Counted from the first letter of the stretch, positions 7,629 through 15,618 are shown. The stretch: DNA of 42,170 nt from Gp7-AA10 sp035516895 (GCA_035516895.1 DATIZY010000249.1:1-42170); one strand, 5' to 3'. Notes: generated by a model from the letters alone, not told the origin. Program-made: numbers and translations.

Positions 7629-8341
7629 GCGTCTTCCTTCACGCGATAGTCGAGCATGCGCTTCGACATCCAGCGCACCGCGAGGCAGTCGACGAAGCCG
7701 CGCATGGCCCGGTTCATCGCGCCGTACTTCGAAACGCCGAATCGACGCGGGCGGTGATTCACCGGCATCTCGATGACGTTGTAGCCGCGCATGCGGACGA
7801 GCGTCGGCAGGAATCGATGCATGCCGGTGTAGAGCGCGACGCGATCGATCGCCTCGCGCCGCACCAGCTTCAGCGAGCAGCCGGTGTCGGTGATGCGATC
7901 GCCGGTGATCCAGTTGCGCACACCGTTGCCGATGCGCGACTGCACCTTGCGGCTCCATGTGTCCGCGCGATTCACGCGGACGCCGATGACCATGTCGGCG
8001 CCGCTCTCTTCGAGCGTGCGCATCATCTTCGGAATGTCGGCAGGATCGTTCTGCAGATCGGCGTCGAGCGAGACGACGTATGTGCCGCGCGCCGCGCGCC
8101 ACGCCGCATCGAGCGCCGCCGTCTGTCCGCAATTTTTCTCGAACGCGAGAACGCGCAGATTCGGATAGTTCGCTTTCGATTCGCGCAGAAGCGCGAGGCT
8201 GCGGTCGCGCGAGCCGTCATCCACCGCGACCATCTCGTACGTCCATGGCTGACCGCTCATCGCGTCCGCGATTTCGCGGAGGAGGATCGGAACGTTCTCC
8301 TCCTCGTTGAAGACGGGGAAGACGATCGAGAGATCGGTCAT
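7625..8341 (-). CDS. Family 2 glycosyltransferase (DPM1/ArnC-like)
   Basis: 238 residues. The N-terminus LSIVFPVFNEEENVPILLREI, the VDDGSRDRS loop and the DxD-type LDADLQNDPADIP mark a GT-A fold enzyme like dolichol-phosphate mannose synthase or undecaprenyl-phosphate sugar transferases, which charge a polyprenyl phosphate from a nucleotide sugar. The C-terminal NHRPRRFGVSKYG is also typical of the subgroup. There are no C-terminal membrane helices, so the LAB_N partner may provide membrane attachment. A GT83 transferase at 21.3-22.7 kb could use the lipid-linked sugar (inference). Confidence 0.92.
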   Translation of the reverse strand: MTDLSIVFPVFNEEENVPILLREIADAMSGQPWTYEMVAVDDGSRDRSLALLRESKANYPNLRVLAFEKNCGQTAALDAAWRAARGTYVVSLDADLQNDPADIPKMMRTLEESGADMVIGVRVNRADTWSRKVQSRIGNGVRNWITGDRITDTGCSLKLVRREAIDRVALYTGMHRFLPTLVRMRGYNVIEMPVNHRPRRFGVSKYGAMNRAMRGFVDCLAVRWMSKRMLDYRVKEDA

Positions 8342-8407
8342 TTTTCCTCGCTCACCACAGAACCCCCGAGGGAGATCGGTGAACTCAGTGCCTCCGTGGA
8401 GAAAAAA
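8342..8407. repeat. Imperfect repeat element with roughly 9-base periodicity
   Basis: Between the TatD gene stop and the GT2 start the minus strand reads in 9-mers such as CCACGGAGG, CACTGAGTT, CACCGATCT, and then an imperfect inverted counterpart ending in TTCTGTGGTG. The layout (two inverted simple-repeat arms just before a start codon) resembles the heptamer arrays, but the unit length differs. Confidence 0.4.
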
Positions 8408-9181
8408 CTAATCAACCCTAACCCCAAAAGCCGTTTCGAAATTTGCGGTCGTCTGCTCCGCCACGTTTTCGAGCGGCTCGCCCCACAGCGTTGCCAGCAG
8501 CTCGGCGATTTTGATGACGTACGCCGGCTCGTTGTCGCGACCGCGAAACGGGACCGGCGCGAGAAACGGCGTGTCGGTCTCGATCAGCACGCGATCGTGC
8601 GGCAGCCGCCTGGCGCATTCGCGCAGCGACTCGGCCGTTCGAAACGTCACGATGCCGGAGAAGGAGATGAAGTAGCCGCGGTCGATGAGCGTCTTCGCGA
8701 CGTCGTACGACTCCGTGAACGAGTGCAGGATGCCGTCGCCGCCAGTGAGAATCCGCAGCATGTCGTCCGTCGATTCGCGATTGTGAACGATCACCGGCTT
8801 GCCGAGCCGGCGCGCGAGATCGATGTGCCGCTCGAGAACGGCGATCTGGGTCTCGCGGGGCGAGTGCATGTAGTGGTAGTCGAGGCCCACCTCTCCGATC
8901 GCCACGACGCGATCCCCCGTCGCGAGTTCGGCGATCCGAGCGAACGCCGCGTCGTCGCAATGCTTCGCCTCGTGCGGGTGAAAACCGACCGCCGCCCAAA
9001 CATCACTATTTTTCGTCGCGATGTTTACGGCCTCCGGCGCGTCCTGCAGCGTCGTTCCCGGCACGACGAAGCCGCGCACGCTCTGTTCGCGCGCGCGGGC
9101 GAGCGCCGCGCCGGCGTCGGCCATCGTCAGATGGCAATGCGAATCGGTGAAGACCGGCGTCGGCATGATGGCGTTCGACAT
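8408..9181 (-). CDS. tatD: TatD family metal-dependent hydrolase
   Basis: 257 residues, full length for TatD/YcfH DNases (TIM barrel, 3'-5' exonuclease on DNA or RNA, also implicated in quality control). Metal ligands are visible: HxH in FTDSHCHLTMA, Glu in AIGEVGLDYHY, His in PVIVHNRES, His in ILHSFTESYD and Asp in VLIETDTPFLAPVPFRGRDNEP. The start is ATG 9181, directly at the edge of heptamer array C; ATG 9166 (MPTPVFTDSH) is a plausible alternative. There is no Shine-Dalgarno outside the array. Confidence 0.95.
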   Translation of the reverse strand: MSNAIMPTPVFTDSHCHLTMADAGAALARAREQSVRGFVVPGTTLQDAPEAVNIATKNSDVWAAVGFHPHEAKHCDDAAFARIAELATGDRVVAIGEVGLDYHYMHSPRETQIAVLERHIDLARRLGKPVIVHNRESTDDMLRILTGGDGILHSFTESYDVAKTLIDRGYFISFSGIVTFRTAESLRECARRLPHDRVLIETDTPFLAPVPFRGRDNEPAYVIKIAELLATLWGEPLENVAEQTTANFETAFGVRVD

Positions 9182-9505
9182 AGGCGTCAGGTCTCAGGCG
9201 TCGGGCGTCGGGCGTCGGGCGTCAGGCGTCAGGCGTCAGGTGTTAGGCGTCAGGTGTTACCACTAGGCATTAAGCATTAAGAATTGGGCGTTAGGCATTG
9301 GGCGTTGGGCGTTAGGCGTTAGGCATCAGTCATCAGGCATTAGCGTTAGGCGTTAGGCGTTAGGCGTCAAGCATCAGGCGTTAGGCATCAGGCGTCAGGC
9401 GTCAGGCATAGGCATCTGGCGGCAGGCGTTAGGCATCAGGCGTAGGCTTCGGCAGACGCCTGAGACCTGACGCCTGAGACCTGATGCCTGACGCCTGAAG
9501 CCTGC
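9182..9505. repeat. Heptamer array C (GCGTCAG type), the largest array
   Basis: About 325 bases between the thiolase and TatD genes, the only gene-free stretch above 300 bases. It consists of roughly forty 7-mers drifting around GC(G/A)T(C/T)AG: GCGTCAG, GCGTCGG, GCGTTAG, GCATCAG, GCATTAG. They run in one orientation to about 9450, followed by an inverted block of seven or so (CTGACGC, CTGAGAC, CTGATGC types) to 9502. A few units are lengthened or shortened. I see no open frame, promoter or RNA gene in it. Confidence 0.9.
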
Positions 9506-9509
9506 TTTT

Positions 9510-10676
9510 TCACACTCTCTCCACGATCATCGACAACCCCATGCCGCCGGAAATGCAGAGTGTCGCGAGTCCCGTCGTTTTGTCATGCGACTCGAGCGCG
9601 TGCAGCAGCGTCGTCGTAATGCGCGCGCCCGTGCAGCCGATCGGATGGCCCAACGCGATCGCGCCGCCGTGAATGTTGAGCTTTTCGCGATCGAGATGCA
9701 TCTCGCGATCGCACGCGATCACCTGCGCCGCAAACGCTTCGTTCAATTCGATCAGATCCATGTCGTTGAGCGACATCCCGACATCGCGCAAAAGCTTCTG
9801 CGTCGCGGGCACGGGACCGATGCCCATGATTTTCGGATCGACGCCTGCCTGCGCGTATCCGACGATGCGCGCCATCGGCTTGAGCCCATGTTTCTTTACC
9901 GCTTCGGCGGATGCGACGAGCATCGACGAGGCGCCGTCGGTCACGCCCGACGAATTGCCGGCGTGCACGCTGCCGCCCTTCCGAAACACCGGCGGCAGCT
10001 TCGCGAGCGAGCCGAGGTCGGTGTCGAAGCGCGGGTGCTCGTCGCGCTGGAGTTTGTCGAGCGGCACGATCTCGTTCGCGAATCGATTCTCCGCGTACGC
10101 GCGCTGCGCTTTCTTCTGCGACGACAGCGCGTACTCGTCCTGCTCCTGCCGGGAAATTCCGTAGCGCTCGGCGAGCGTCTCCGCGGTGGCGCCCATCATC
10201 TCGTCGGCGAGGGGGCACATGAAGCCGTCGCGGTACATGCCATCGACGAGCTCCTGATGTCCCATCTTCGTGCCCCACCGCGCCCGCGTGAGGAGGTACG
10301 GCGTATTCGACATCGACTCCGTGCCGCCGGCCAGGATGACCTCGGCCTGGCCTAACCGGATCTGGTCCGCGGCGTTCATGATGGCGCGCAGTCCCGACCC
10401 GCACGCCTGGTTCACCGTGTACGCGGGCACCTCATGACGTAATCCGCTGCGAATCGCGATTTGCCGCGCGGCATTCGGCCCGACGCCGGCCTGGCGCGCG
10501 TTGCCGAAAATCACCTCATCGATGCTGGCCGGATCGATGCCGCTGCGCTCGATCGTCGCCTTCGCGCTGGCGACGCCGAGGTCGGGGGCGCTCATCGAGA
10601 CGAGCGACCCGCCGAATTTCCCGATTGGGGTGCGCAGCGCGGCGATCAGGAAAATGTGTTCACTTATGTTCGGCAT
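9510..10676 (-). CDS. Acetyl-CoA acetyltransferase (thiolase)
   Basis: 388 residues. Thiolase II family: condenses or cleaves acetoacetyl-CoA type substrates with a Cys-His-Cys mechanism. Visible are the nucleophile in VNQACGSGLRA (about Cys 89), GGTESMSNTPYL, the HAGNSSGVTDGAS loop, the catalytic His in GGAIALGHPIGCTGAR, and the last Cys in LCISGGMGLSM. The ATG at 10676 (MPNISEHIFLIAALRTPIGKFGG) matches the family N-terminus. A longer frame to 10763 translates the palindromic repeat at 10684-10777 and was rejected. Whether it serves fatty-acid degradation, ketogenesis or polymer synthesis cannot be told. Confidence 0.95.
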   Translation of the reverse strand: MPNISEHIFLIAALRTPIGKFGGSLVSMSAPDLGVASAKATIERSGIDPASIDEVIFGNARQAGVGPNAARQIAIRSGLRHEVPAYTVNQACGSGLRAIMNAADQIRLGQAEVILAGGTESMSNTPYLLTRARWGTKMGHQELVDGMYRDGFMCPLADEMMGATAETLAERYGISRQEQDEYALSSQKKAQRAYAENRFANEIVPLDKLQRDEHPRFDTDLGSLAKLPPVFRKGGSVHAGNSSGVTDGASSMLVASAEAVKKHGLKPMARIVGYAQAGVDPKIMGIGPVPATQKLLRDVGMSLNDMDLIELNEAFAAQVIACDREMHLDREKLNIHGGAIALGHPIGCTGARITTTLLHALESHDKTTGLATLCISGGMGLSMIVERV

Positions 10677-10683
10677 AGCGAGA

Positions 10684-10777
10684 TTGTCATCCCGAACGTA
10701 GCGAGGGAACCGGGCGGAGGGTGGCACCGATGAGCCTCCCGACCGCCCAGGTCCCTCGCTCACGCTCGGGAAGACAA
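10684..10777. repeat. TCATCCCGAACGTAGCGAGGGA palindromic element
   Basis: Arms of about 34 bases (10684-10717 and 10744-10777) are imperfect reverse complements, each carrying a CCCGA(G/A)CG-TAGCGAGGGA-like core and a GGGCGG inner part. The element fills the gap between the M20 peptidase and thiolase genes. Its right arm encodes the last codons and TGA of the peptidase gene. It should form a strong hairpin in the mRNA ahead of the thiolase start. Confidence 0.8.
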
Positions 10778-11776
10778 GAGTAATTTGTCAACCGTATCGC
10801 AATACACGTCAATGGCAGCGATCAAGTCGCGCTTCACGATGAACTCGTTCGCGCCGTGCGCGTCGAGGATCGAGCCCGGGCCGTAGAGCAGCGGTTTGCC
10901 GAGGTTGCCGAGGTGCGGGACGTCGGTGTTGAAGGCGACGACCGTCGACGGCGCGCCGTCCGGCACGACCATGAACTGCGGCGCGTTGCCGCGCGCGAGC
11001 GTGATCCTGCCGCCGAAACGGCTGACGAGCGCCTCCAATTTCGCGCGCACGGATTCGGGATCGCCTGCCGTGCGAAACATCAGCTCGCATTCGGCCGACG
11101 CCGGCACGATGTTCGGCTTCTCGCCGCCGCGAACGACGCCGACGTTCACCGTCCCCTGCCCGACGATGTCGTGCGATCCCCAGCCGGTCGATTCGATCTC
11201 CGCGATCGCACGCGTCATTTTGCGGATTGCCGAGTCGCCGCGCTCGGGATACGCGGAGTGCGCGGCCACGCCGTCGAAGTGGACCGTGACGGTGAGCGCG
11301 CCCTTCGATGCGCGCGCGAATTTCGATTCCGTCGGCTCGCCGACGATCACGTACTCCGACCCGAGATTCGCGAGCTCCTCGTTCGCTTTTTTCGCGCCGA
11401 TCGAATCGGTCTCCTCGCCGACGACGAAGAGGAACGCAAAATTCCGTTCGCCGCGCGCCGCAAGCCGTTCGCCTGCACAGAGCATCGCAGCGATGACGCC
11501 TTTCGTGTCGCAGGCGCCGCGTCCATGGATTTTCTCGCCGTCCTCGCGCGAAGCGAACCACGGCGGAACGGTATCGATGTGCGAGTTGATGACGACGCGC
11601 GGACGTCCGCCGGCGGACCCGAACACATTGAATCGATCGCGAGCGACCTCATGCCGCTGTGTTGTTAGACCGAGCCGCTGCAGCTCGCTCTCGAGGGCCT
11701 CCCCCATCGCACGCTCCTGGCCGGTGGGCGACGGAATGTCGATCAGCTTCCGCGCGAGAGCGATGGGGTCGATCAC
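10760..11776 (-). CDS. M20 family metallopeptidase (ArgE/DapE-like)
   Basis: 338 residues. Di-zinc amidohydrolase or deacylase. Motifs: VVINSHIDTVPP (His and Asp), GRGACDTKGVIAAML (bridging Asp), VVGEETDSIGAK (catalytic Glu and neighbour), EPTESKFARASKGAL, VAAHSAYPERGDSAI, and a C-terminal metal His in LDAHGANEFI. These fit acetylornithine deacetylase, succinyl-diaminopimelate desuccinylase and related carboxypeptidases. The substrate is not resolved. The C-terminus (SSRA and stop) is encoded by the palindromic element at 10684-10777. Confidence 0.92.
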   Translation of the reverse strand: MIDPIALARKLIDIPSPTGQERAMGEALESELQRLGLTTQRHEVARDRFNVFGSAGGRPRVVINSHIDTVPPWFASREDGEKIHGRGACDTKGVIAAMLCAGERLAARGERNFAFLFVVGEETDSIGAKKANEELANLGSEYVIVGEPTESKFARASKGALTVTVHFDGVAAHSAYPERGDSAIRKMTRAIAEIESTGWGSHDIVGQGTVNVGVVRGGEKPNIVPASAECELMFRTAGDPESVRAKLEALVSRFGGRITLARGNAPQFMVVPDGAPSTVVAFNTDVPHLGNLGKPLLYGPGSILDAHGANEFIVKRDLIAAIDVYCDTVDKLLLSSRA

Positions 11777-11802
11777 GATCGGCTCGAGTTTATCCCGAGT
11801 GT

Positions 11803-11855
11803 GAGGGCCGGCTTCAGCCGGCCGGCGGATTCAGAGAGCCTCTTCGGCGCCCGGA
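11803..11855. repeat. GGCCGGCTTCAGCCGGCC palindrome in the kinase-peptidase gap
   Basis: A near-perfect short palindrome centred on CCGGCTTCAGCCGG lies between the kinase stop and the M20 start. It is followed by a looser inverted pair (GAGAGCCTCTTCGG and GATCAGGGCCTCTGCC). The core is the same as in the in-frame repeats of the SMC, 14.9 kb and GT83 genes. Confidence 0.55.
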
Positions 11856-13340
11856 TCAGGGCCTCTGCCGTCTCCTCATCAACGGCCGCGGCTCCTGCTC
11901 TTTCGGAAACGCGGCGCGGATGCGTTCGAGATCGGGGTCGCCGGGCCAGCGCAGCTCGATTTCGCGGCCGATCTGCTGCACCTGGAAGCGGCGGTTCATC
12001 GCGATCGCCAGGCCGAGGTGCGCGATCGCGCGCTGATGCTCGTCGAGGTCCTCCTTGTGATCGAGCGCAAGGTCAAACTGTTCGGCGGCGCGCGGCATGT
12101 CGTGATTCAACAGCGCCGTCTCGCCATTTTCGAAATGTTTCGTGGCCTTCGGAGTCTCCGGCACGGGTGCGGGCGGCGGCGCTGCCTGCGCGACGACGGG
12201 CTGCGGTGCGGGCTTCGGCTGGATTTGCGGCTGCGGCTGCGGCTCGGGCGGCGCGGTGACCGTGATCGTTTTTTGGGTGGGCGCGGCCGCCCTCGGCTGC
12301 TCCGCGGCGGGCGGCGGGGCGGCGGCCGCCATATTTCGATTGCGCCTGATGACGGCCGCAGCGCCGAACACGACGACCACAATCGCGGCAACGACCCACA
12401 ACCAGGCCCACGATCGCTTCGGAGTCTCCTTCACAGTCTGCAGCTTCGATCCGGTAAGCACCGTCGCGGGCGCTGCCGTGTAGCGTGCCGTCGACGCGCG
12501 GCCGAGCTGCTCCTCGAGCGCGTGCCCAAGCGTGCTCGCGGTCGGGAACCGCTCATCGCGATTCTTTTTCATGCATCGCTGAATGATCGCGTTCAGTCCC
12601 GGCGAGACTCTCGGATTCACGCGCACCGGCTCTTCCGGCTCGTCGCGAATGATCTGCGTCATCGTTTCGGTGACCGTTTCGCCCCGGAACGGCAATCGTC
12701 CCGTCGCCGCTTCGTAGAGCACGACGCCGAGCGAGAAGATGTCGGTGCGCGCGTCGATCGGTTTGCCGAGGGCCTGCTCCGGCGACATGTAATGGATGGT
12801 GCCGAGGATCATGCCCTGCTGCGTGACGAGGGTCGCCGTCTTTTCATCGCCGCTGACGACGCCGACCTGCTTGGCGATGCCGAAGTCGAGGACCTTCACG
12901 CGCGAGCCGGTGACGATGATGTTGTCCGGCTTGATGTCGCGATGCACGATCCCTTTCGCGTGCGCGTCGGCAAGCGCATCGGCGACCGCGCGGCCGACGC
13001 GGCAGATGTCCGCTTCCGACATGCCGCGCCGGATCAATCTGTTGAGCGGCTCGCCGTCGACGAACTCCATGACAATGAACTGCTGTCCGTTCGCTTCGTC
13101 GATCGAGTGGATCGTGGCGATGTTCGGATGGTTCAGCTGCGCCGCCATCCTCGCCTCTCTCCGCATCCTCGCGAGCGCGTCGGCATCCGACGCGACCGAC
13201 GGCGGCAGGATCTTGATCGCCACAATGCGGCCGAGCCGCGTATCCTCGGCCTTCCAGACCTCGCCCATCCCACCCGCACCGATCTGCTGAATCAATCGGT
13301 AGGAGCCGAGCGTTGTATCCGGTGCGAGCATGGGGATCAT
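11856..13340 (-). CDS. Membrane Ser/Thr protein kinase (Hanks type, PknB-like)
   Basis: 494 residues. Kinase domain 14-275: glycine loop IGAGGMGEVWK (20-30), ATP lysine K43 in VAIKIL, catalytic HRDIKPDN (133-140), DFG (152-154) and MSPEQA (185-190). All catalytic residues are present. One transmembrane helix follows (about 311-331), then a Pro/Ala/Gln-rich linker and a C-terminal helical region (about 410-470, FENGETALLNHDMPRAAEQFDLALDHKED) like a TPR-type repeat, placed outside the cytoplasm. There are no PASTA domains. It is divergent from the zinc-ribbon/TonB genes; a shared signalling role is inference. ATG 13331 is an alternative start. Confidence 0.93.
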   Translation of the reverse strand: MIPMLAPDTTLGSYRLIQQIGAGGMGEVWKAEDTRLGRIVAIKILPPSVASDADALARMRREARMAAQLNHPNIATIHSIDEANGQQFIVMEFVDGEPLNRLIRRGMSEADICRVGRAVADALADAHAKGIVHRDIKPDNIIVTGSRVKVLDFGIAKQVGVVSGDEKTATLVTQQGMILGTIHYMSPEQALGKPIDARTDIFSLGVVLYEAATGRLPFRGETVTETMTQIIRDEPEEPVRVNPRVSPGLNAIIQRCMKKNRDERFPTASTLGHALEEQLGRASTARYTAAPATVLTGSKLQTVKETPKRSWAWLWVVAAIVVVVFGAAAVIRRNRNMAAAAPPPAAEQPRAAAPTQKTITVTAPPEPQPQPQIQPKPAPQPVVAQAAPPPAPVPETPKATKHFENGETALLNHDMPRAAEQFDLALDHKEDLDEHQRAIAHLGLAIAMNRRFQVQQIGREIELRWPGDPDLERIRAAFPKEQEPRPLMRRRQRP

Positions 13341-13485
13341 TGTAGGGGCACTTCTCCTCCGGAACGCTGTCCTCCCGGAAAAGTGTTATGCGTAATCCCC
13401 TTGCTTCTCAGGTGCTTAGCGCCGGCCCGGGCGGTATCCATACCCGGTCCCGCGCGGTACGGCGGTTGCAGCAGATCTCTGCAGA
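13341..13485. promoter_or_regulatory. Divergent intergenic region
   Basis: 145 bases between the kinase gene (minus) and the zinc ribbon-TonB gene (plus). It must carry both promoters, if neither is served from elsewhere. I see GC-rich inverted stretches (CCGGCCCGGGCGG) and an A/T-richer patch around 13386 (GTGTTATGCGTAAT), but no pair of hexamers I would defend. Confidence 0.3.
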
Positions 13486-14430
13486 ATGACGAATCGGAAA
13501 TCCTGCATTCGATGTCATCGGGCCATCGACGAATCCGCGAAGATCTGCCCGTATTGCAACTGGGACCAGAGCCTCACGCCGCCGGCGGCGGAAGAGAATG
13601 CGACGCCGGCGTATGTGCCGCCGCGTCCGCCGCTGTGGCGCAATCGCGCGCTGGGTGTCTTCGCGTTTGTGGCGCTCGTCGTCCTCGCGTTCGTCATTGG
13701 GACACTGATTCACGGCTTCGAGCCGAGTGAAGTGAAAGCGGCGCAGATGCCGAAGAACGAAACTGCGATCGCCGCGAACAACACGCTGGTGAATCCGTCG
13801 CCGCGAAGCAACGTGACGCTCGTGCCGGTGACCGGACCGAACGGCGGACTCGCGCCGATCGAGCAGCCGATCACGACGGCGCCGCCGCAAGCTCCGGGTC
13901 AGCAGGCGTACGACGCCACTGCGATGCCGGAAAGCGAATACACGGCCGCCGCCGCGCGCGCGAAAGCCGAACAGCAAGCCGAAGCGAAGGCCCAGGCGTC
14001 GATGGTCGATCCGCGCTCGCTCAGCGGCAACGCGTACGACGAGGTGCCGCAGCCGGCGCCGAAGACGGCCGCCGCGGAGAACGAGCAGTCGCAGACGACG
14101 GCGCCGCTGTTGCCGTCGGTGAGTCCGCAGGAGACGTCGCGCGAAGCGTTTGCCGAACCGGAATCGGCGCCCGAGCCGTCGCGCACGCCTGCGGTCCTCG
14201 AATCGCGTCCGCTGCCGCACATCGCGACCGACCACGACGTCGCCGCGCATCTCACGCTGACGGTCGGTCCCGACGGGCACGTCACGGACATCGACGTTGG
14301 CGATCCGGTGCCGGACATGGGCGACGTGATCTCCGCGGTCCAGAGGTGGCGCTTCAAGCCGGCGACCGAAAACGGCGAGCCCGTGACATCGCGCGTCTCG
14401 GTCGATATAACGTTCCATGCAAATGAGTAA
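13486..14430 (+). CDS. Zinc ribbon-TM-TonB C-terminal domain protein
   Basis: 314 residues. The N-terminus has a zinc ribbon (CIRCHRAIDESAKICPYCNWD, CxxC at 8-11 and 22-25), then one transmembrane helix (about 54-76). A long Pro/Ala/Gln-rich linker leads to a C-terminal TonB-like domain (about 250-314: LTLTVGPDGHVTDIDVGDPV, AVQRWRFKPATENGEPV). TonB C-terminal domains normally link inner-membrane energy or sensing to outer-membrane receptors. A cytoplasmic zinc ribbon on such a protein is unusual. The stop overlaps the next gene start by 14 bases. No ExbB/ExbD is in the window, so an energising role is doubtful. Confidence 0.82.
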   Translation: MTNRKSCIRCHRAIDESAKICPYCNWDQSLTPPAAEENATPAYVPPRPPLWRNRALGVFAFVALVVLAFVIGTLIHGFEPSEVKAAQMPKNETAIAANNTLVNPSPRSNVTLVPVTGPNGGLAPIEQPITTAPPQAPGQQAYDATAMPESEYTAAAARAKAEQQAEAKAQASMVDPRSLSGNAYDEVPQPAPKTAAAENEQSQTTAPLLPSVSPQETSREAFAEPESAPEPSRTPAVLESRPLPHIATDHDVAAHLTLTVGPDGHVTDIDVGDPVPDMGDVISAVQRWRFKPATENGEPVTSRVSVDITFHANE

Positions 14431-15016
14431 AGCAGTCTGCACCGTCTGCCGGCATGCGATCGACGACGCCGCGCGGGTGTGCCCGTATTGCGGATCCGAT
14501 CCGCGCACCGGGGAGAAGATCATCGACGCGCAGGCGATGCTGCAGGAAGTCTTTCATCCGCGCCGCGTCTCGGCGACGGAAGGAATCCTCGAATTCGCCC
14601 GTCAGCGCCAGGGCGTCGTCATCGCCCTCGGCGTCATCGTGCTCATCCTGCTGCTCGCCGGTTTTCATCAGATCGTCATGTCGCGGAACGAGAGTGCGGT
14701 GTCGAATGCTGCGGCGGTGCCGCTGACCGATGTCGCCGATCTGAGCAATCAAACGCAGGACAATCAGACGCTGCCGATGCCCGATCTCAAATTCCAGATC
14801 GACGGGAATCCGAAGACGATGCGCTCGTACATCGTCGAGCCCGGCGCGGTCGCGCCGCCGCAGCCGCAGGATGGAGCGCCGGCGCCAGCCGGAAAAGAAA
14901 CCTCACAGCCGGCTAAAGCCGGTGCTCCAGGTGATGCCGGTGCTCCAGGTGATGCCGGTGCTCCAGGTAACGCCGGTGCTCCCGCTAAGGCCGGTGCTTC
15001 GGCGCAGCAGCAGTGA
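14417..15016 (+). CDS. Zinc ribbon-TM protein with repetitive C-terminus
   Basis: 199 residues. An N-terminal zinc ribbon (CTVCRHAIDDAARVCPYCGSD) closely resembles that of the previous gene, suggesting duplication of the module. One transmembrane helix follows at about 71-94, then a periplasmic region without a recognised fold. The last 45 residues are Ala/Gly/Pro-rich (AKAGAPGDAGAPGDAGAP) and are produced by in-frame copies of the CCGGCTAAAGCCGG repeat. It overlaps both neighbours (14 bases upstream, GTGA downstream), so the three genes are probably translated together. Function unknown. Confidence 0.78.
   Translation: MQMSKAVCTVCRHAIDDAARVCPYCGSDPRTGEKIIDAQAMLQEVFHPRRVSATEGILEFARQRQGVVIALGVIVLILLLAGFHQIVMSRNESAVSNAAAVPLTDVADLSNQTQDNQTLPMPDLKFQIDGNPKTMRSYIVEPGAVAPPQPQDGAPAPAGKETSQPAKAGAPGDAGAPGDAGAPGNAGAPAKAGASAQQQ
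14904..15000. repeat. In-frame GCCGGTGCTCCAGGTGAT tandem copies
   Basis: Starting with a full CCGGCTAAAGCCGGTGCTCC element, the GCCGGTGCTCCAGGT half is repeated about five times at 18-base intervals, each keeping the reading frame (AGAPGD). This is the same repeat family as in the SMC gene, but read in another frame. Confidence 0.8.
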
Positions 15017-15609
15017 CGATCGCGATCGCAGTTCTCCTCGTCGTCACGGTGGTCGTGCTGCTCGTGTACATGCTCGAGCAGAAGCCGGTCACGAGCGCAC
15101 AGCAGCTCATCCAGGAGGGCCGCTACAGCGAAGCGATCGCCGCCGCGCCTAACGACCCGCTGCACCGCGCCGAGGCGCTGAAGCTCCTCGGGCGGTTCGA
15201 AGAGGCGATCGATTCGTACCGCCAGTCGGACGATCCCGCCGCGCGCGAGGGCATCGCCCTCTCGCTCGCGCATCTCGGCCGCGACCTCGGCGAAGCGCAG
15301 CGCCTCATGGAAGAGCAGATCGCGCTCTACCCGCAGATCCAGGAATTCCAGGCCCTCGCTCTTGCCTACATCCTGCTCCGCGCCGGCAAGCGCGAAGACG
15401 CGCTGCGGATCTTTCGCGACAATCTGGAGCTCCTCGAGACGCGGTTTCGCGACGATTACACCGATCCCGATCCGCTGCTCGCCGAGACGCTGTTCATGTA
15501 CGCCGAATTGTCAGGCGCTGAATCGCTGCGCGCGAAGGCGGCGGCGTGGGCGCCGGGAAGCGTGTGGGCGCGTCGTGCCGGCTCTGCAGGCAGCGCGCGA
15601 GCCGGCTGA
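15013..15609 (+). CDS. Membrane-anchored TPR-like protein
   Basis: 198 residues. An N-terminal transmembrane helix (residues 2-21, IAIAVLLVVTVVVLLVYML) is followed by helix pairs of tetratricopeptide character (SAQQLIQEGRYSEAIAAAPND, AEALKLLGRFEEAIDSYRQ, ALAYILLRAGKREDALRIFRDNLE). TPRs bind partner proteins. The start is GTG overlapping the previous stop. The gene ends the three-gene cluster and converges on the hydrolase gene with a 9-base gap. The helical repeats recall the C-terminal part of the neighbouring kinase, which may point to a common partner (inference). Confidence 0.8.
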   Translation: MTIAIAVLLVVTVVVLLVYMLEQKPVTSAQQLIQEGRYSEAIAAAPNDPLHRAEALKLLGRFEEAIDSYRQSDDPAAREGIALSLAHLGRDLGEAQRLMEEQIALYPQIQEFQALALAYILLRAGKREDALRIFRDNLELLETRFRDDYTDPDPLLAETLFMYAELSGAESLRAKAAAWAPGSVWARRAGSAGSARAG

Positions 15610-15618
15610 GAGTCGCCT

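Noticed and set aside
9182..9505. CRISPR array
   Set aside because: The repeat unit is 7 bases with no spacers of 25-40 bases and no cas gene.
10677..10763. N-terminal extension of the thiolase
   Set aside because: These 29 codons translate the palindromic repeat; conserved thiolase sequence starts after MPNISEHIF.
12018..13730. 570-codon plus-strand frame opposite the kinase gene
   Set aside because: Antisense of a kinase with every catalytic motif; the translation is Arg/His/Asp-rich without recognisable domains.
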